The notes under the pieces are model-generated. The model was given only the letters and a program-made list of their open reading frames with translations. It was not told the origin of the DNA and searched no databases. This document shows positions 24,885-36,760 of a DNA stretch of 64,000 nt, in pieces. How positions within the stretch are numbered: position 1 is the first letter of the stretch; the number at the start of each line of letters is the position of its first letter. The translations under genes and the position numbers were made by a program. This DNA comes from Pratylenchus scribneri (taxonomy: Eukaryota; Nematoda; Chromadorea; Rhabditida; Pratylenchidae). The stretch lies in contig JAQSEB010000001.1 in assembly GCA_030063045.1 (NCBI GenBank), positions 5,245,295 to 5,309,294 of the forward strand, in the 5' to 3' direction.

Positions 24885-25479
24885 ATTTTGTTTAGGAAAA
24901 ATTTTGGCAATTTTAATGGAATTTGGCCTATTTGGTTTAATTTAATTTTTGTCATTTTAAATTAGAATTGCTTTGAGGCGCAAGGAAAAAAAGTGTTTGA
25001 GGAAGGAATAGTGAATAATAAATTTTTAGGGATTCTGCTGATTCCAATGAAAAGAAAAGGAGCAAACTTTAAGAAAAAAATATTAAATGTAAAAAATAGT
25101 GTTGTTCGAAATTTTAGTGTCGAAAAATAATTTATTTATGATAACATTATAATATGGCCATGACTAGATGTTAGGGTTTGCCAGACTTTAGGTGTCAGGA
25201 TGGTTTAAGATAAGACCATAGTTAGATATAGTATTAAAAGAGTCTGATTTGACCAAAATATATTTATGGTCTCAAAAATAGAAAATTTTTCGACGAGAAA
25301 AGTTTTCGGACAATAAGTTTTTTTAGGAATTTTAAATAGACTCCCAAATTTAAGGAGATAAATGAAATCCGTATTCTCCAAATTTAAAGAAAAAATAATA
25401 AATATAATATAACAAATAATAATATAATGATTTTTATGCAATAAATTCCGCTCACAATTAATAAAAATAAGATATATTT
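24885..25479. other. Short intergenic gap between the two CAP-like genes
   Basis: No convincing exon was seen. The 5' exon of the second CAP-like gene, if it has a separate signal-peptide exon, should lie here. The only in-frame start I can see for that gene is the ATG at 25,480. Confidence 0.4.
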
Positions 25480-28400
25480 TTGAATGGGAGAAAATATATT
25501 TTTTGTACATTTAGCAATGCATTCTTGGACAATAGCGGCTGGCCAAACAATAATGAAAATGCCCTCTTCCCAATTCAAATGAATGGCCAAAGGCCCAATA
25601 ATGGAATTTTGCGCATCCGGACGGACCAAAAATATTCGCGAATTTATCAAATCAACAATTCCGAAGGTCGACAAATTGCTCGATTCATTGTATTTTTGAA
25701 TAAAAAATTTTTATAAATTTATGTAAATTTATAGAATCGAGTGCGTGCAAAAATTGCTCGAGGTGAGGCACCGAATTTGCCAGTGGCCGCTGCAATGAAT
25801 CAAATTGTAATTTGCCATCTTTAATTTTTCTAGCACTTTTAAATTTGTCAAATAAATAATTTGTTAGTAATTTTCAAAATGTGTATTTTTATTATTAATT
25901 AAATATAATATTTTATATTTTATTTTAAATGAAAAAAATTATTTAAAAATTAAACTTTTTCTACTTTTTTGGTCATTAATAATTTCTAATTATAATAGAA
26001 ATATTTTAATTTGATAATAATTAACATTTTTAACGAAAAACAAAATAGGTATATAATACCCGAAAAGGAGCGATAATTTTGTATTTAAATTTAATTCAGA
26101 TAATTTTAAATTTAAAAAAGAGAGAAACATTTATAAAGCAAAAATCCCTACTTATCAGTTATCCGGACAGAGATGTTTTTGATATTAGCTTCACTCTTTT
26201 GGTGATTAGGATTATGGTATGGCTACGAATAATTGAGATGATAACCTATCCGTGAATGAATCTTGCCCTATACCGGATGACCTTATTAGTGGACACCTAA
26301 ACATTTCCCTAATAGACCAAAACAAAATCTGCATCCGAATAAACGATAATCAAGTACCCAAAAATCCATTTTAATAAAAAATTTATTAAGAAATGGAAAT
26401 CATCATTGGCATCGGAAGCGTTGAAGCAAATGTACACAAGAGATAATGACCCAGTGAATATAATCGATCTGGAATTTGCATATTTGATTCCGGGTGGCCA
26501 ACAAAGACAAAATGTTATGGGGCCAAATGTTGGAATGGCAGATCCAATGGATTTTAATGGAATGATGGGTGCTGGAGTAGATGGAGGAAATTTTTGGGGA
26601 ATGAATCAGGCCAATCGTAGGAATTATTTATTATTATTTTTTAAAATAAATTTAAAAATTTTTATTTATAATTTTATACATTTTTGAAGGTCTGATTTCG
26701 GCGAGAGGAAAAAATTATGTTGATTTGGGTACTTTTTAATTAAATTTAAAAAATTTTTTAATTTAATTTTCATAAGATGCACAAAGTCTTTTACTTTGGA
26801 CTGTTCGCAATTACCTTGAAATGTTCACAAATCAACAGGTATAATTTATATTTAATTTTTAACTTTTAACTTTTTATATTTGTTACGGCCAATAGTGGAA
26901 ATCGGGCATAACTAGTAATGGCCGGCCAAAACTAGTAATGGCCGAAAATCGGCCAATACTAGTTATGCCCGGGCATAACTAGTAATGGCCGGCCAAAACT
27001 AGTAATGGCCGGCCAAAACTAGTAATGGCCGGCCAAAACTGGTTATGCCCGGGCAAAACTGGATTAAGATGAAAACAAGGTGGATATTGGTGGATTAAGG
27101 TGGATATTGGGGGATTAAGGTTATTGGGGGATTAAGGTGGATATAGAGGGATTAAGGTGGATATTGGGGGAATAAGCCCCGAAATGGATGGGAAATGCCA
27201 CGGAAGGCCACTGGAAGGTTGGGGAAGTGCCTGAAAGTGCGTGGGATATAGCCGGATATAGGAGGATTAAGATGGATAATGGGGGATTTAGTCGAATTAA
27301 GTCCCGAAATAGTTGGGAAATTTTCCGGAGGGACAGTGGAAGGTCGGGAAAGTGTAACAGAGGTCAGTAGATACGCGGGATTAAGCCGGATATATGGGGA
27401 TTAAGGAGGATTAAGGGGGATTAAACCCCTAAATGGAAGGTCGCGAGTCCTGGTTTAGGCTGTTTTGCTTCCGGCTTCGCGAGATTCCTATGCTCCGAAC
27501 CCATAACCCTAATCCCCAGCCCCTAGCTAGGCTTAACCCGGCTTATTCTACCTAAATCCTCCTTAATCCCACTCTGTCTCCGGTCTTACATTTCCCCGAT
27601 CTTCCAATGGCCTTCTGGGGCATTTAGCATCCATTTCTGGGCTTAACCCCTCTATATCCACCATAAATCCCCCTATCCGGCTTAATCCCTCGAACTCTTC
27701 CAGCCTCTGTTGCACTTTCCCTACCTTCCAGTGGCCTTCCGGACCATTTCCCATCTATTCCAGGGCTTAATCCCCCTATATCCACCTTAATCCCCCAATA
27801 TCCACCTTAATCCCCCAATATCCACCTTAATCCCCCAATATTCACCATAAATCCCCCTATATCCACCTTAATCCCCCAATATCCACCTTAATCCCCCAAT
27901 ATCCACCCACCTTACCCCCAATATTCACCATAAATCCCCCAATATCCACCTTAATCCCCCTATATCCACCTTAATCCCCCAATATCCACCTTAATCCCCC
28001 AATATCCACCTTAAACCCCCAATATCCACCTTAATCCCCCAATATCCACCTTAATCCCCCAATATCCACCTTAATCCCCTAATATCCACCTTGTTTTCAC
28101 CTTAATCCAGTTTTGGCCGGCCATTACCAGTTTTGGCCGGCCATTACTAGTTATGCCCGGGCATAACTAGTATTGGCCGATTTTCGGCCATTACTAGTTT
28201 TGGCCGGCCATTACTAGTTATGCCCGATTTCCACTATTGGCCGTAACATATTCAATAAAAAAGAATTAAAATTAATTTGCCTATAATTATGGTCATGAAA
28301 TATTTTATAATTTTATAAAAAATATTTTAATTTTTTTAATCCATAAATTCTTAACATTTATGATTAGAAAATATTTCTATATTAAAAATCAATATATTCT

Positions 28401-30774
28401 CCCCTCTTTAGAGTAGTACAAAATCGGTTTTACAACAGTATTTATTTTAAAATTCGGTTATCAATTATTGAAAAAGTTGATTTTCTATATCTCCTATATT
28501 AAGTTTTAAAGATAAAAAAATTTCAAATTTAGGTTATCAATTTATTGATTCACTAAAAAATGAAGCCGACTTTGGAGTTTTGACTAAATAAAGACAACTA
28601 ATACTAGTGAATATAATTTAAATTATAGGTCTAAAAAATTTCTCGAAAATTTTAACATTATTCTTTAGGGTCTGAATTGTTCAGCTACAACCGGTGTTTG
28701 TAAGGCCACTTGCCGAAAGGGAAGTCAACGTGGGCGGGTTGAGCCATGGCAAAGGACTGCCGAAAACCCGGCCGATTTTCATTGCTATCCATATGAGGTA
28801 TGAGAAATTGGCTAATAAATTTAAATATTTTTACCTAATTTTCCCCAGTTGCTCTATGATCGTGCCCACTCAATTGGTTGTGCCGTCAGATTTTTCACAA
28901 AACAGAGAACACATTTGCAGGCAAAACTCGTCTGTGTTATGTTGGTTTTGAGCATTAACTAATCAATTAAATTAAGTTCTCATAGAAAATTAAAAAATTT
29001 GGATTTAAGACTAAATTTCAATTTTAATTATTTATAGTCAATTTAAATTTCATTTGAGTTTTAACCAGAGCTAGGGCCGCAATTGCGATTTTCGATTGCG
29101 ATTTGGTATTTTTCGGGAAAATGAAAAAATATGAAAAAAGTAAAGGGGTACCCTTAACTTTTCGATTTAATTGCGGTTGCGATTGCCGCAATTGCGGCAT
29201 TTTTGAGTTGCGGCCCCAGTCCTGGTTTTAACCAAATTCGCATGTGGCCAAAAATAATAATTTATGTAAATTTTATTATGAAAAATATAATATTAGTTAG
29301 TTCCATACTAAATATAGAAATTTAACAGTAAATCCTCTACCAAATTTTCTTTTTGTTTTAATTTAGTTAACATTTATCAACTCTTCAAACGTTTAATGAG
29401 GTCTAAATCTTTAATTTGTGGACATCATTGAACGAATTAGTGAGAATTTGTAGAGTTTTAGTGAATAAAGAAAATGTAATATAAAATTTTTATAAAATTC
29501 TCCCTGAGAGGAATTATTATTCCTCAAAATTGAGTGCAGGAAATTAAAAGAGCATTTATGGTAATAGCCAATTTTAAAGCGAACATCAATACGGCCAACA
29601 TGGTTCAGTGCGTCGAATGATGCATCGACACAATGTGTTCAAAGTTGGGACGGCATGTTCTCGTTGTGAACATAGTTAGACAATTTTAATATTATTAATG
29701 CAATTCAACCCTAAAAATACAGCCCATTATTGTGATAATCTCACAAAATTGTGCGTTGCCCGAAATGCACAACAACGCGGCTATGAACCAATTGGCCAAT
29801 TGCAGGGAATGGTTGTCGATGATGGGTGTGTACAAAAATAATATTTTATTATTCATTTATTTATGAAATTTATTTTATTCAATGAATTTTTATTTATAAA
29901 CAATTTTTTAATATTTACAATTAAATTTTTAATTAAAAATTAATTGGCTAGAATTCTTAAAAGACAAAAAAAGTAATTTATATAAGATTTTAATTTTTTA
30001 AAAAAAAATTTAACAAAATAAAATTAATTACTTTCCCCTACTAATAATAGATTTGGCGGAAATGGAAATGGTTGTATTCCTGGTGATTTAAATTGCAATT
30101 TTGGAAGGCAACAACAACAACAATTTGGAGGAAGGTAATAATTAATTAAAAGATTAAATTTAAAATTTTATTTTTCATTTTCAACATAGATATGATGGAA
30201 TGGGAATGGGAGGCAATTTTGTGAACAACAATGGAAACTTCGGAAACAGAATTGGAATGAACGGTGGAGGTGGAGGATTCGCTGGTGCTCCAGGGTAATT
30301 TTTCTTGTAATTTACAGCGTTAAGGAGCACCAAAAATTCGTGAAATTTAAATAAGATTAATAATATTAGCACTGAATTGGATGAATTTATTTGGAGTAAA
30401 CATTAGAGATTAAATAGAAAAAACTGGCACAAAAAATTATGAACGAGACAAACAGTAAAATAGGCCAAAATAAGGTAATTTTTTTTGATTTTATCAATCT
30501 GAAACAATTATATTTTAGCAATCATTTTGTTGTCAAAAATGCTCTAGTGAAAGATTATTAATCAAATGATATTAAAAAATTATTAATGGCTTACTCTAAT
30601 ATTATCTGGTGGACATAATTCGGGAAATTTTCTAAAATTCTTTCAATATAAAAAATATGTTGAACTTTCATAAATTACAAAAATTATTTTTAATTTTTTA
30701 GTTACCCAGCAATCCCCCTCTATGATGATGCAAATGTGAATGGAGTTGGCGCATTTGGTGGAGGAGTAATTTGA
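25480..30774 (+). CDS. CAP/SCP-domain secreted-type protein 2 with Gly/Asn/Gln-rich tail
   Basis: Twelve exons in frame, about 429 residues: 25480-25689, 25735-25806, 26391-26616, 26690-26728, 26777-26838, 28669-28797, 28849-28940, 29580-29674, 29723-29825, 30051-30134, 30190-30294, 30702-30774. CAP evidence: FINRVRAKIARGEAPNLP with AAAMNQIKWKSSLASEA is the N-terminal helix region of SCP/TAPS proteins (family HN.lR..iA.G). RAHSIGCAV with LVCV is the core strand. FKVGTACSRCEHTHYC with LCV matches the C-terminal cysteine hinge. A Gly-Met-rich insert (about 115-145) and a Gln5/Gly-rich C-terminus are unusual. The classical His residues are altered. The first exon may really begin at an acceptor at 25,514 with an unseen signal-peptide exon; the ATG at 25,480 lacks a good signal peptide. 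Intron 5 holds a 1.37-kb foldback element. Confidence 0.72.
26881..28248. mobile_element. Foldback element with long, nearly perfect inverted termini
   Basis: It begins TGTTACGGCCAATAGTGG and ends CCACTATTGGCCGTAACA. The terminal inverted repeats stay nearly identical for more than 100 bp and consist of alternating ACTAGTAATGGCCGGCC and CTAGTTATGCCCGGGC words. Inside, the left arm is an array of GGTGGATATTGGGGGATTAA-type units and the right arm is its reverse complement, with a unique core near 27,430-27,540. TATT occurs directly on both sides and may be the target duplication. It has no coding capacity. High arm identity suggests recent activity or gene conversion. Confidence 0.92.
29066..29224. 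mobile_element. 159-bp hAT-like MITE in CAP-like gene 2 intron 7
   Basis: The ends CAGAGCTAGGGCCGCAA and TTGCGGCCCCAGTCCTG are inverted. It is flanked by the perfect 8-bp direct repeat GTTTTAAC (29,058-29,065 and 29,225-29,232). The interior is rich in GCAATTGCG words. Confidence 0.88.
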
Positions 30775-30820
30775 TTGATGATATGACATGATAAACATTT
30801 TTTTTTGTAAACCCCATTTT

Positions 30821-31669
30821 CAGTGTTTTCATGATACCAAAATTTTCAAAATGATATGATAGTGATATGATAGTCAAAATGGTATCATTCAAAATGATAT
30901 GATAGTGATATGATAGTCAAAATGGTATCATTCAAAATGATATGATATGATAATGATAGTGGCAATTATCACTATCATATCACTATCATATCATTATCAT
31001 ATCATTTTAGCATTATCATTATCATATCATTTTTCTATCATTATCATTTTGAAAAAACCGAGAAAAAGACCAACATTTCCAAAAAAATTTTCTTTCCAAG
31101 TTAATAAATTTTCTTTGGTTAGATAAATAAGTTTAATGGGATTTCATTTTTTAAGTATAGCTTTAAATTTTGAATTTTTTAAATTCAATTCAGAGAATCG
31201 TATATGAAAAATTCAATATATATTTAAGAGGGGTACATAAGAAAAAGATTTGATTGCTAAAAATGGCAATAAAGGGTTCAGGAATCATAATTTATTTAAA
31301 AATTGTCCAAAATCTATAAAAAGTTCTTTGAAAAATAGACAAAATTTTCAAAAATTCTTTGAAAAATGGACAAAATTTTTAAAAATTCTTTGAAAAATGG
31401 ACAAAATTTTTAAAAGTTCTTTGAAAAATAGTCAAAATTTTCAAAAATTCTTTGAAAAATGAACAAAATTTTTAAAAATTCTTTGATAAATGCCTGATTT
31501 CAACTATCATGATACTATCATGATAGTATCACTTTTTTATGATAGTAAATTTCTAAAAATGATATGATACTGATATGATAGTCAAACTGTTATCATATCA
31601 CTATCATATCATTATCATATCACTATCATATCATTATCATATCATTTTAGCACTATCATGAAAACACTG
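30821..31669. mobile_element. hAT-like MITE with ATGATATGATAG arms
   Basis: An 849-bp element with ends CAGTGTTTTCATGATA and ATCATGAAAACACTG. It is flanked by the perfect 8-bp duplication CCCATTTT (30,813-30,820 and 31,670-31,677). Subterminal arms are arrays of ATGATATGATAGTG and its complement. The centre (31,310-31,500) is a minisatellite of AAATTCTTTGAAAAATGGAC-type units. It lies about 46 bp after the CAP-like gene 2 stop, so it may be transcribed in its 3' UTR. Confidence 0.92.
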
Positions 31670-31677
31670 CCCATTTT

Positions 31678-32751
31678 ATATTTCACCGGTTTTTTATGTA
31701 TTATTTTCTTCGGTATTCGATTATCTATATTCAATTTGTATTTATTTATTCGTGTGATGTTAACTTTACAAAATTTATTATTTTATTCTATTTTATTTTA
31801 TTTGCAAAACAAATATTTTTCCAAAGAAAATATTGATCCAATCAGATATTAAATTATATCAAAGCAGCAAAAATTTGATGTAAATTATCCATAATTTAAT
31901 TTGCGTGATAATTCATTTGGCAAAATTAGCTTAAACCGGTTAAATTTAAAGAGATATTATTTAATTACCAGAAAAATACTGAAAATGCAGAATATTGAAT
32001 CCCAAAATTAAAAATTACGTTGGAAATTTTATCATTTTCCACTTTTTATGATATCAAAATACATAAAATTAATTCATTGATAAAACTTTATAAAGATTTA
32101 TTATATTGCCATCATTCCATTTCGATTTAAAATATTTTTCATATAGAAGACCTGTAGCCTTTTCTGTATGGTTTTGGACCCTTGTTATATTCTAGTAATA
32201 ATAAATTGCAGATTTAATAATTTTAAAAATAATTTTTATACATATGAACATTAAACTAACTAAAGAAGTTGGATTTTTTGTTAATAAAATTATAATTAAG
32301 ATTGTTTGAATTTGAATTCAAGAATTTTGAATTCTTAGTTTTTTATATTGATATTTGACTTTTTTTATATTTCTCCAATTTTGTACAAATAATTCACGGT
32401 GCCCAAAGTTCGTCGATGTCCAAAGTTTGCCAATGACCAATATTCGTGACATGCCAAAAAATATAATAAAACTTAAACATAATGTTATTTATTATTCAAA
32501 TAGTTTTGGGTGTTTTTCCTAAAATTCATAATTTCAAAGAAAAAAATAATTATAAAGCTGACGTTCACGGAAATAATAAGTGAATATCATTAAATAGAAA
32601 ACATTTATACTTAAATTCAAATGTATGGAAATATTCTTCGTATTATTATTAATATTTTATTGGAATTAATATATTTGGATTGGACCTCTTCCCCATTTTT
32701 TCCCAAAAGATATTTTATTACCCTCTATTTATTTAATCATTTAAAGAATAA
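31678..32751. other. Intergenic region upstream of receptor SR1
   Basis: AT-rich sequence with no recognisable exon. It would contain the 3' end of CAP-like gene 2 transcripts and the SR1 promoter. ATTTAAAGAATAA directly precedes the SR1 ATG. Confidence 0.45.
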
Positions 32752-35700
32752 ATGACAAATTCGAATGAATGCGCAGCGAATGTTGTATTATTAATTAAAA
32801 TTTGCAATTGTTTTGAATTTCCGACTGTTATATTTTTAATAATTTTACTTCGACCACTTTATCGGCTGGCAAAAAATCGAATTGCTTTGTACATTTTGTT
32901 TAGCAAGGTGAATTCTATGTAGGGTTGGACCCCGGCGCCCGGGGAACGATTTTCGGGGACGGGGTATTCCGGGGAGACAAGCTTCGGGGACGGGGACGGG
33001 GAGAGCTTCGCGGGGAGGGGAACGGGGACGGGGACGGGGTCCCCGAAATTTCGGGGAATTTGCCCTTTCTTGGAAAAAATTTTTTTCCAACTTTCAAAAA
33101 ATCTTTTTATTTCCAAAATTTTTCCGAACGTCTAATAAATAAATAAAAAGAATAAAATTGAATGATTTAAAATATTTTATAATAAAAGTCGACCCATTTC
33201 TTCATCCGGAATTTGTTCCCAAATTGGCTCATCATCCGATTCTGGCTCATTTTCTTTTGTTTTTTCCTCCTCCAACAATGGATTCGAAATCAAATTGGCC
33301 TTTGCAACCAGCAAATTTTGAACAGTGCTAGCATGGAGCCTTCATTGTCAAAATATTTTAATATTAAATTTGGAAATATTTGCGCCCTTTCAGCTTTAAA
33401 AATATTTATTAAAAATCATTTACAATATCTTTTAAAAACCTTCAAATCTGGATAAGCATCTTTGAACATTTGTTTGACTCCAACATCTTCAACAAAACTC
33501 AACGCTGCATTTTGACGCAATACAATCCCCGCGACCAATTCTTCTTTCTGTTTTTGTCGTTGTATGGCAGGGTCCACCTTGTTGAAGCCTAATCCGAGAA
33601 GATTTTGTTGTTTATCTATTTCAATTTTGTTCGCATATTTTGGATGGTGCTTTTCATAGTCAGTTTTTGAGCAAGACCCCAAGTGATCCCATAATCCTTT
33701 AGTTTGCTTTTTGACATATTTGAGTGTTTTTTTGCATTTCTTGCATTTGGCTGTATTATTCGGTTCATCAATGGTGTAAAAAATTAATACTTTTGACATT
33801 TTCTCTATAAAATAATTGTTATTTAATTTATAAATATCATATAATTGGCCATAGCTCAATTTTTAATAATGAAATATGAATAATAAATATAAGAAAGATT
33901 AAAGAAAAAAACGAATTAATGAATAAAAATTGATTATTTTTCATTAAAAATATCAATTTTCATACATGAAAATAGAGAAAAAAGACTTTTTAGTTGAATT
34001 TCCGAAAAAACATTTCCCCCGAAATTTCGGGGTCCCCGGCCGGGGAGAGGCTCCACGGGGAGGGATTCGGGGACGGGGAATATTCATTTTCGGGGACGGG
34101 GACGGGGGACGGGGGCAAAAAAGCCCGGGGACGGGGGGGGAACGGGGACGGGGAGGGGACGGGGGCCAACCCTAATTCTATGACATCAAAAATGAATTTA
34201 ATTTTTTATTGGAAAATATTTTTTTTGCAGAAAAAACAATTTTTGACCTCTAATAAATCAGGAACAGGTTTTAGACCACACAAACCTTATACCATAGATC
34301 TCATCGAGATTCGAGATGCATCGAATGGTAAATTAAATGTCAAGTTTTGGCCCAAAATTAAGAGTTTAAAATCAAAAATAGGAAAAAATGATTTAAACGA
34401 TTTAATACCCTTTAATTTTCGGCCAAAACCATGATAAATTATATACCAATCCATGCGTCTCGATGAGTTCTACAAATGGTATAAGTTTTGTGGGGACTGG
34501 AAACGATTTCTGATTCACTAGAAGTCAAAAACTATTTTAGTGGCAAAAAAAGCATTTTTAGTGGCATTTAAAATATTTTCCATTCTATGGCATCAAAAAT
34601 GAATGGAATTTTTATTTATTTCAGTGTTGTGCAAATATAGCTTGCTTATTGGCGATGGCTACTTATTCATTATCTATTGAAGGATTTAATAAAATTCAAT
34701 TTATTCGAATTGCATATCCATATATTGTGTATGCTCTTTTCTTCGCAAATTATTTGCATGTTTTTGGATTGGCTTTGAACCGACTATTTGCCATATTTTT
34801 GCCATTCATCTATAAAAGATGGTGGAATAAAAAGTATTTATAAAATAAATAAATATTAAATATAAAAATTACATAAAATTAAATAAAAATTAAATATAAA
34901 AATTACATAAAATTAAATAAATATTAAATATAAAATTACATAAAATTAAATAAGTATTAAATAAAAAATTAAATAAAATTAAATAAATATTAAATATAAA
35001 AATTAAATAAAATTAAATAAATATTAAATATAAAAATTATATAAAATTAAATAAATATTAAATATAAAAATTACATAAAATTAAATAAATATTAAATATA
35101 AAAATTATATAAAATTAAATAAATATTAAATATAAAAATTAAATAAAATTATATAAATATTAAATATAAAAATTAAATAAAATTAAATAAATATTAAATA
35201 TAAAAATTAAATAAAATTATATAAATATTAAATATAAAAATTAAATAAAATTAAATAAATACTAAATATAAAATTTATTTAATTAAAGAAATACACAAAT
35301 TCTTACATTTGTACTTTGGATTTTTGGCATTTTTCTCGCTGGAAAATTCGTTTACAATGGGAAAACTGAAATATACGACTTAACAAATGCATTGCAAATT
35401 TTTGTTGGATGCGTATCAGGGATCATTTATGGGGCCATGATGGTCAAATTCGCATATGATTCATGTAATTTTAATGAAGTATATTATAAAATATAAAGAG
35501 ATTATCTTTCAATTTTCTTCATAATTCAATTTCATATAAATTAATTTTGACATTATAGTTAATAAGTTTATTTAGATTTTTTTAATAGAATATTCGTTTA
35601 ATTTTAATTTCTTCTAAATTCTATTGACATATAAATTAGTTTTGGTATTATGGTTAATAAGAAATTAATTTAAATTTTTTAAACCTATAGATTTAGTTAA

Positions 35701-36205
35701 ATTCCCTTGTTTGCTAATGGCAATTTAAATAAAACATTTGCTGAAAATTTGGGATCAAATAGATGGAAATTGAATACACTATATTTGGCAAAATTTTATA
35801 AATTCAAAGATTATTCTTTTTCTTCAATTAATTATTTAACTAATTTAAAATTTATTTATTTCAGTTATAAGAAGAAGATCGAACTCGACAAGCTCATTTG
35901 CAAATTTAGAGAAAGATCGAATTTTGATATCATCAATTTGTTTTCTGAGCATAATTCCGATCCCATTGGGCAGATTTTTTCAATATTTGCAAGATATATA
36001 TTATTCAGGACCGGAGAGTATTTGTGATGCCCCATTGATTGCTTGGATTTTTATGGCATTGAACCGTTTGGACCAATCCGTGATGCTTTCAATTGAGGAA
36101 ATTTGCCTGCTTATATTCTGCAAAGATTTTCGAAAATTAATTAAACGTCAATTTACAAAACGGAATTCGAATTCGACTGTCACTGCTGTGCAATATTTGA
36201 GTTGA
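32752..36205 (+). CDS. Nematode serpentine receptor SR1 (Srg/Srv-superfamily-like)
   Basis: Four exons in frame, about 293 residues: 32752-32907, 34625-34833, 35289-35464, 35865-36205. It is a multi-pass membrane protein. TM1 is in FPTVIFLIILLRPLY. RLAKNRIALYILFSK-CCANIA begins TM2. GLALNRLFAIFLPFIY with W at the intracellular end of TM3 is the NR..AI..P motif of the nematode Srg superfamily. LWIFGIFL is TM4, SGIIYGAMMVKFAYDS TM5, DRILISSICFLSIIP TM6, and SIEEICLLIFCKDFRKLIK closes TM7. Such proteins are generally neuronal chemoreceptors; the ligand is unknown. Intron 1 contains a hAT element and a MITE, and intron 2 a 34-bp AT minisatellite. It is the first of five tandem paralogues with the same exon plan. 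Confidence 0.85.
33178..33335 (-). pseudogene. hAT transposase C-terminal remnant
   Basis: The minus strand reads ASTVQNLLVAKANLISNP, then an acidic tail ending at a stop near 33,178. This looks like the region after the hAT dimerisation domain. The catalytic middle of the transposase is missing between this piece and the BED piece at 33,418. A matching but decayed piece is in the copy at 13,700-14,900. Confidence 0.6.
33416..33799 (-). pseudogene. hAT transposase N-terminal remnant with BED zinc finger
   Basis: From Met at 33,799 the frame reads a BED-type zinc finger: CKKCKKTLKY, then KGLWDHLGSC and a downstream HH pair. It is followed by QRQKQKEELVAGIVLRQNAA and SFVEDVGVKQMF, the hAT region just before the catalytic core. 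It ends at position 33,416 with the RNase H-like DDE core deleted. The 5' extension to 33,859 is probably not translated. Confidence 0.78.
34183..34600. mobile_element. MITE-like inverted repeat in SR1 intron 1
   Basis: The arms CTAATAAATCAGGAACAGGT and ATTTCTGATTCACTAGAAGT lie around GATCTCATCGAGATTCG and CGTCTCGATGAGTTCTAC. This is the same family as 3,991-4,378. TATGRCATCAAAAATGAAT occurs on both sides (34,180 and 34,588), so it may be part of the termini or a nested copy. Confidence 0.7.
34838..35275 (+). repeat. 34-bp AT-rich minisatellite in SR1 intron 2
   Basis: About a dozen units of roughly 34 bp (TAAATATTAAATATAAAAAT followed by TACATAAAATTAAA). A shorter array of the same unit lies in the homologous intron of SR4 (45,955-46,150). 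SR2, SR3 and SR5 have only one or a few pieces. Confidence 0.9.
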
Positions 36206-36450
36206 ATGGAAGAACCAAATCATTAATGAGAGTAAAATAATGAAATTTTGATGGTTAACACTTAACAGTGATTATTTGGAGAAATTAATATTTCTTGATT
36301 GATATTTTGTTGTGAACAGATAAATAAATCAATGCAATTCGTTGAAAAATTTAAAATGCATAAAGTCTTAAAATTATATTCAATTCCATTATTTTTATTT
36401 TTATTGATAAGTTTGGATATGGATAATTAAAAAAATTAATTAAATAATTA

Positions 36451-36760
36451 ATACCGTAATTCATCTATTAGAAGTCCCCCTCTATTCGAAGTCCCCTTCC
36501 CACCTATTAGAATAGAAGCCCTCCCCCTTCTATTAAAAGCCCCCCTCGAGTTTGAGATATTATATCCTCTTATAACAATATGAACTTTTTGACAAAATTT
36601 TTTTAGTGTATTTCTTAATGCCATTGGGCTCTATAAAAACATTAAAGTTTGTTTAAAAAAAAAGTCGACAAATAACAGAGTTAGAAACTAAATTTTGGCT
36701 ATTTTCGGGGCTTCGAAATTTATAAGCTCCTGGGCTCCTAATAGAGGATTTACGGGTATT
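36451..36760. mobile_element. MITE-like element with ATACCGTAA termini
   Basis: The left end ATACCGTAATTCATCTATTA and the right end CTAATAGAGGATTTACGGGT form an imperfect terminal inverted repeat. The left interior repeats CTATTAGAAGTCCCC words. About 310 bp and non-coding. Confidence 0.65.

Larger units (their letters stand above)
32920..34174. mobile_element. hAT transposon, internally deleted (copy 2), in SR1 intron 1
   Basis: A 1,255-bp element with ends TAGGGTTGGACCCCGG and GGGGGCCAACCCTA. The perfect 8-bp target duplication ATTCTATG is at 32,912-32,919 and 34,175-34,182. GGGGACGGGG-rich subterminal arrays match the copy at 13,700. Minus-strand remnants of a hAT transposase remain inside. 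It sits 12 nt downstream of the SR1 exon 1 donor, leaving the splice site intact. Confidence 0.95.

Noticed and set aside
27188..27754. Small Gly/Trp-rich frames on both strands
   Set aside because: They fall in the minisatellite arms of the foldback element and are mirror images of each other.
32845..33146. Overlapping Pro/Arg/Ser-rich and Gly/Arg-rich frames
   Set aside because: They are translations of the GGGGACGGGG arrays at the end of the hAT element; the same frames recur at 13,695-13,877, 14,718-14,933 and 33,966-34,434.
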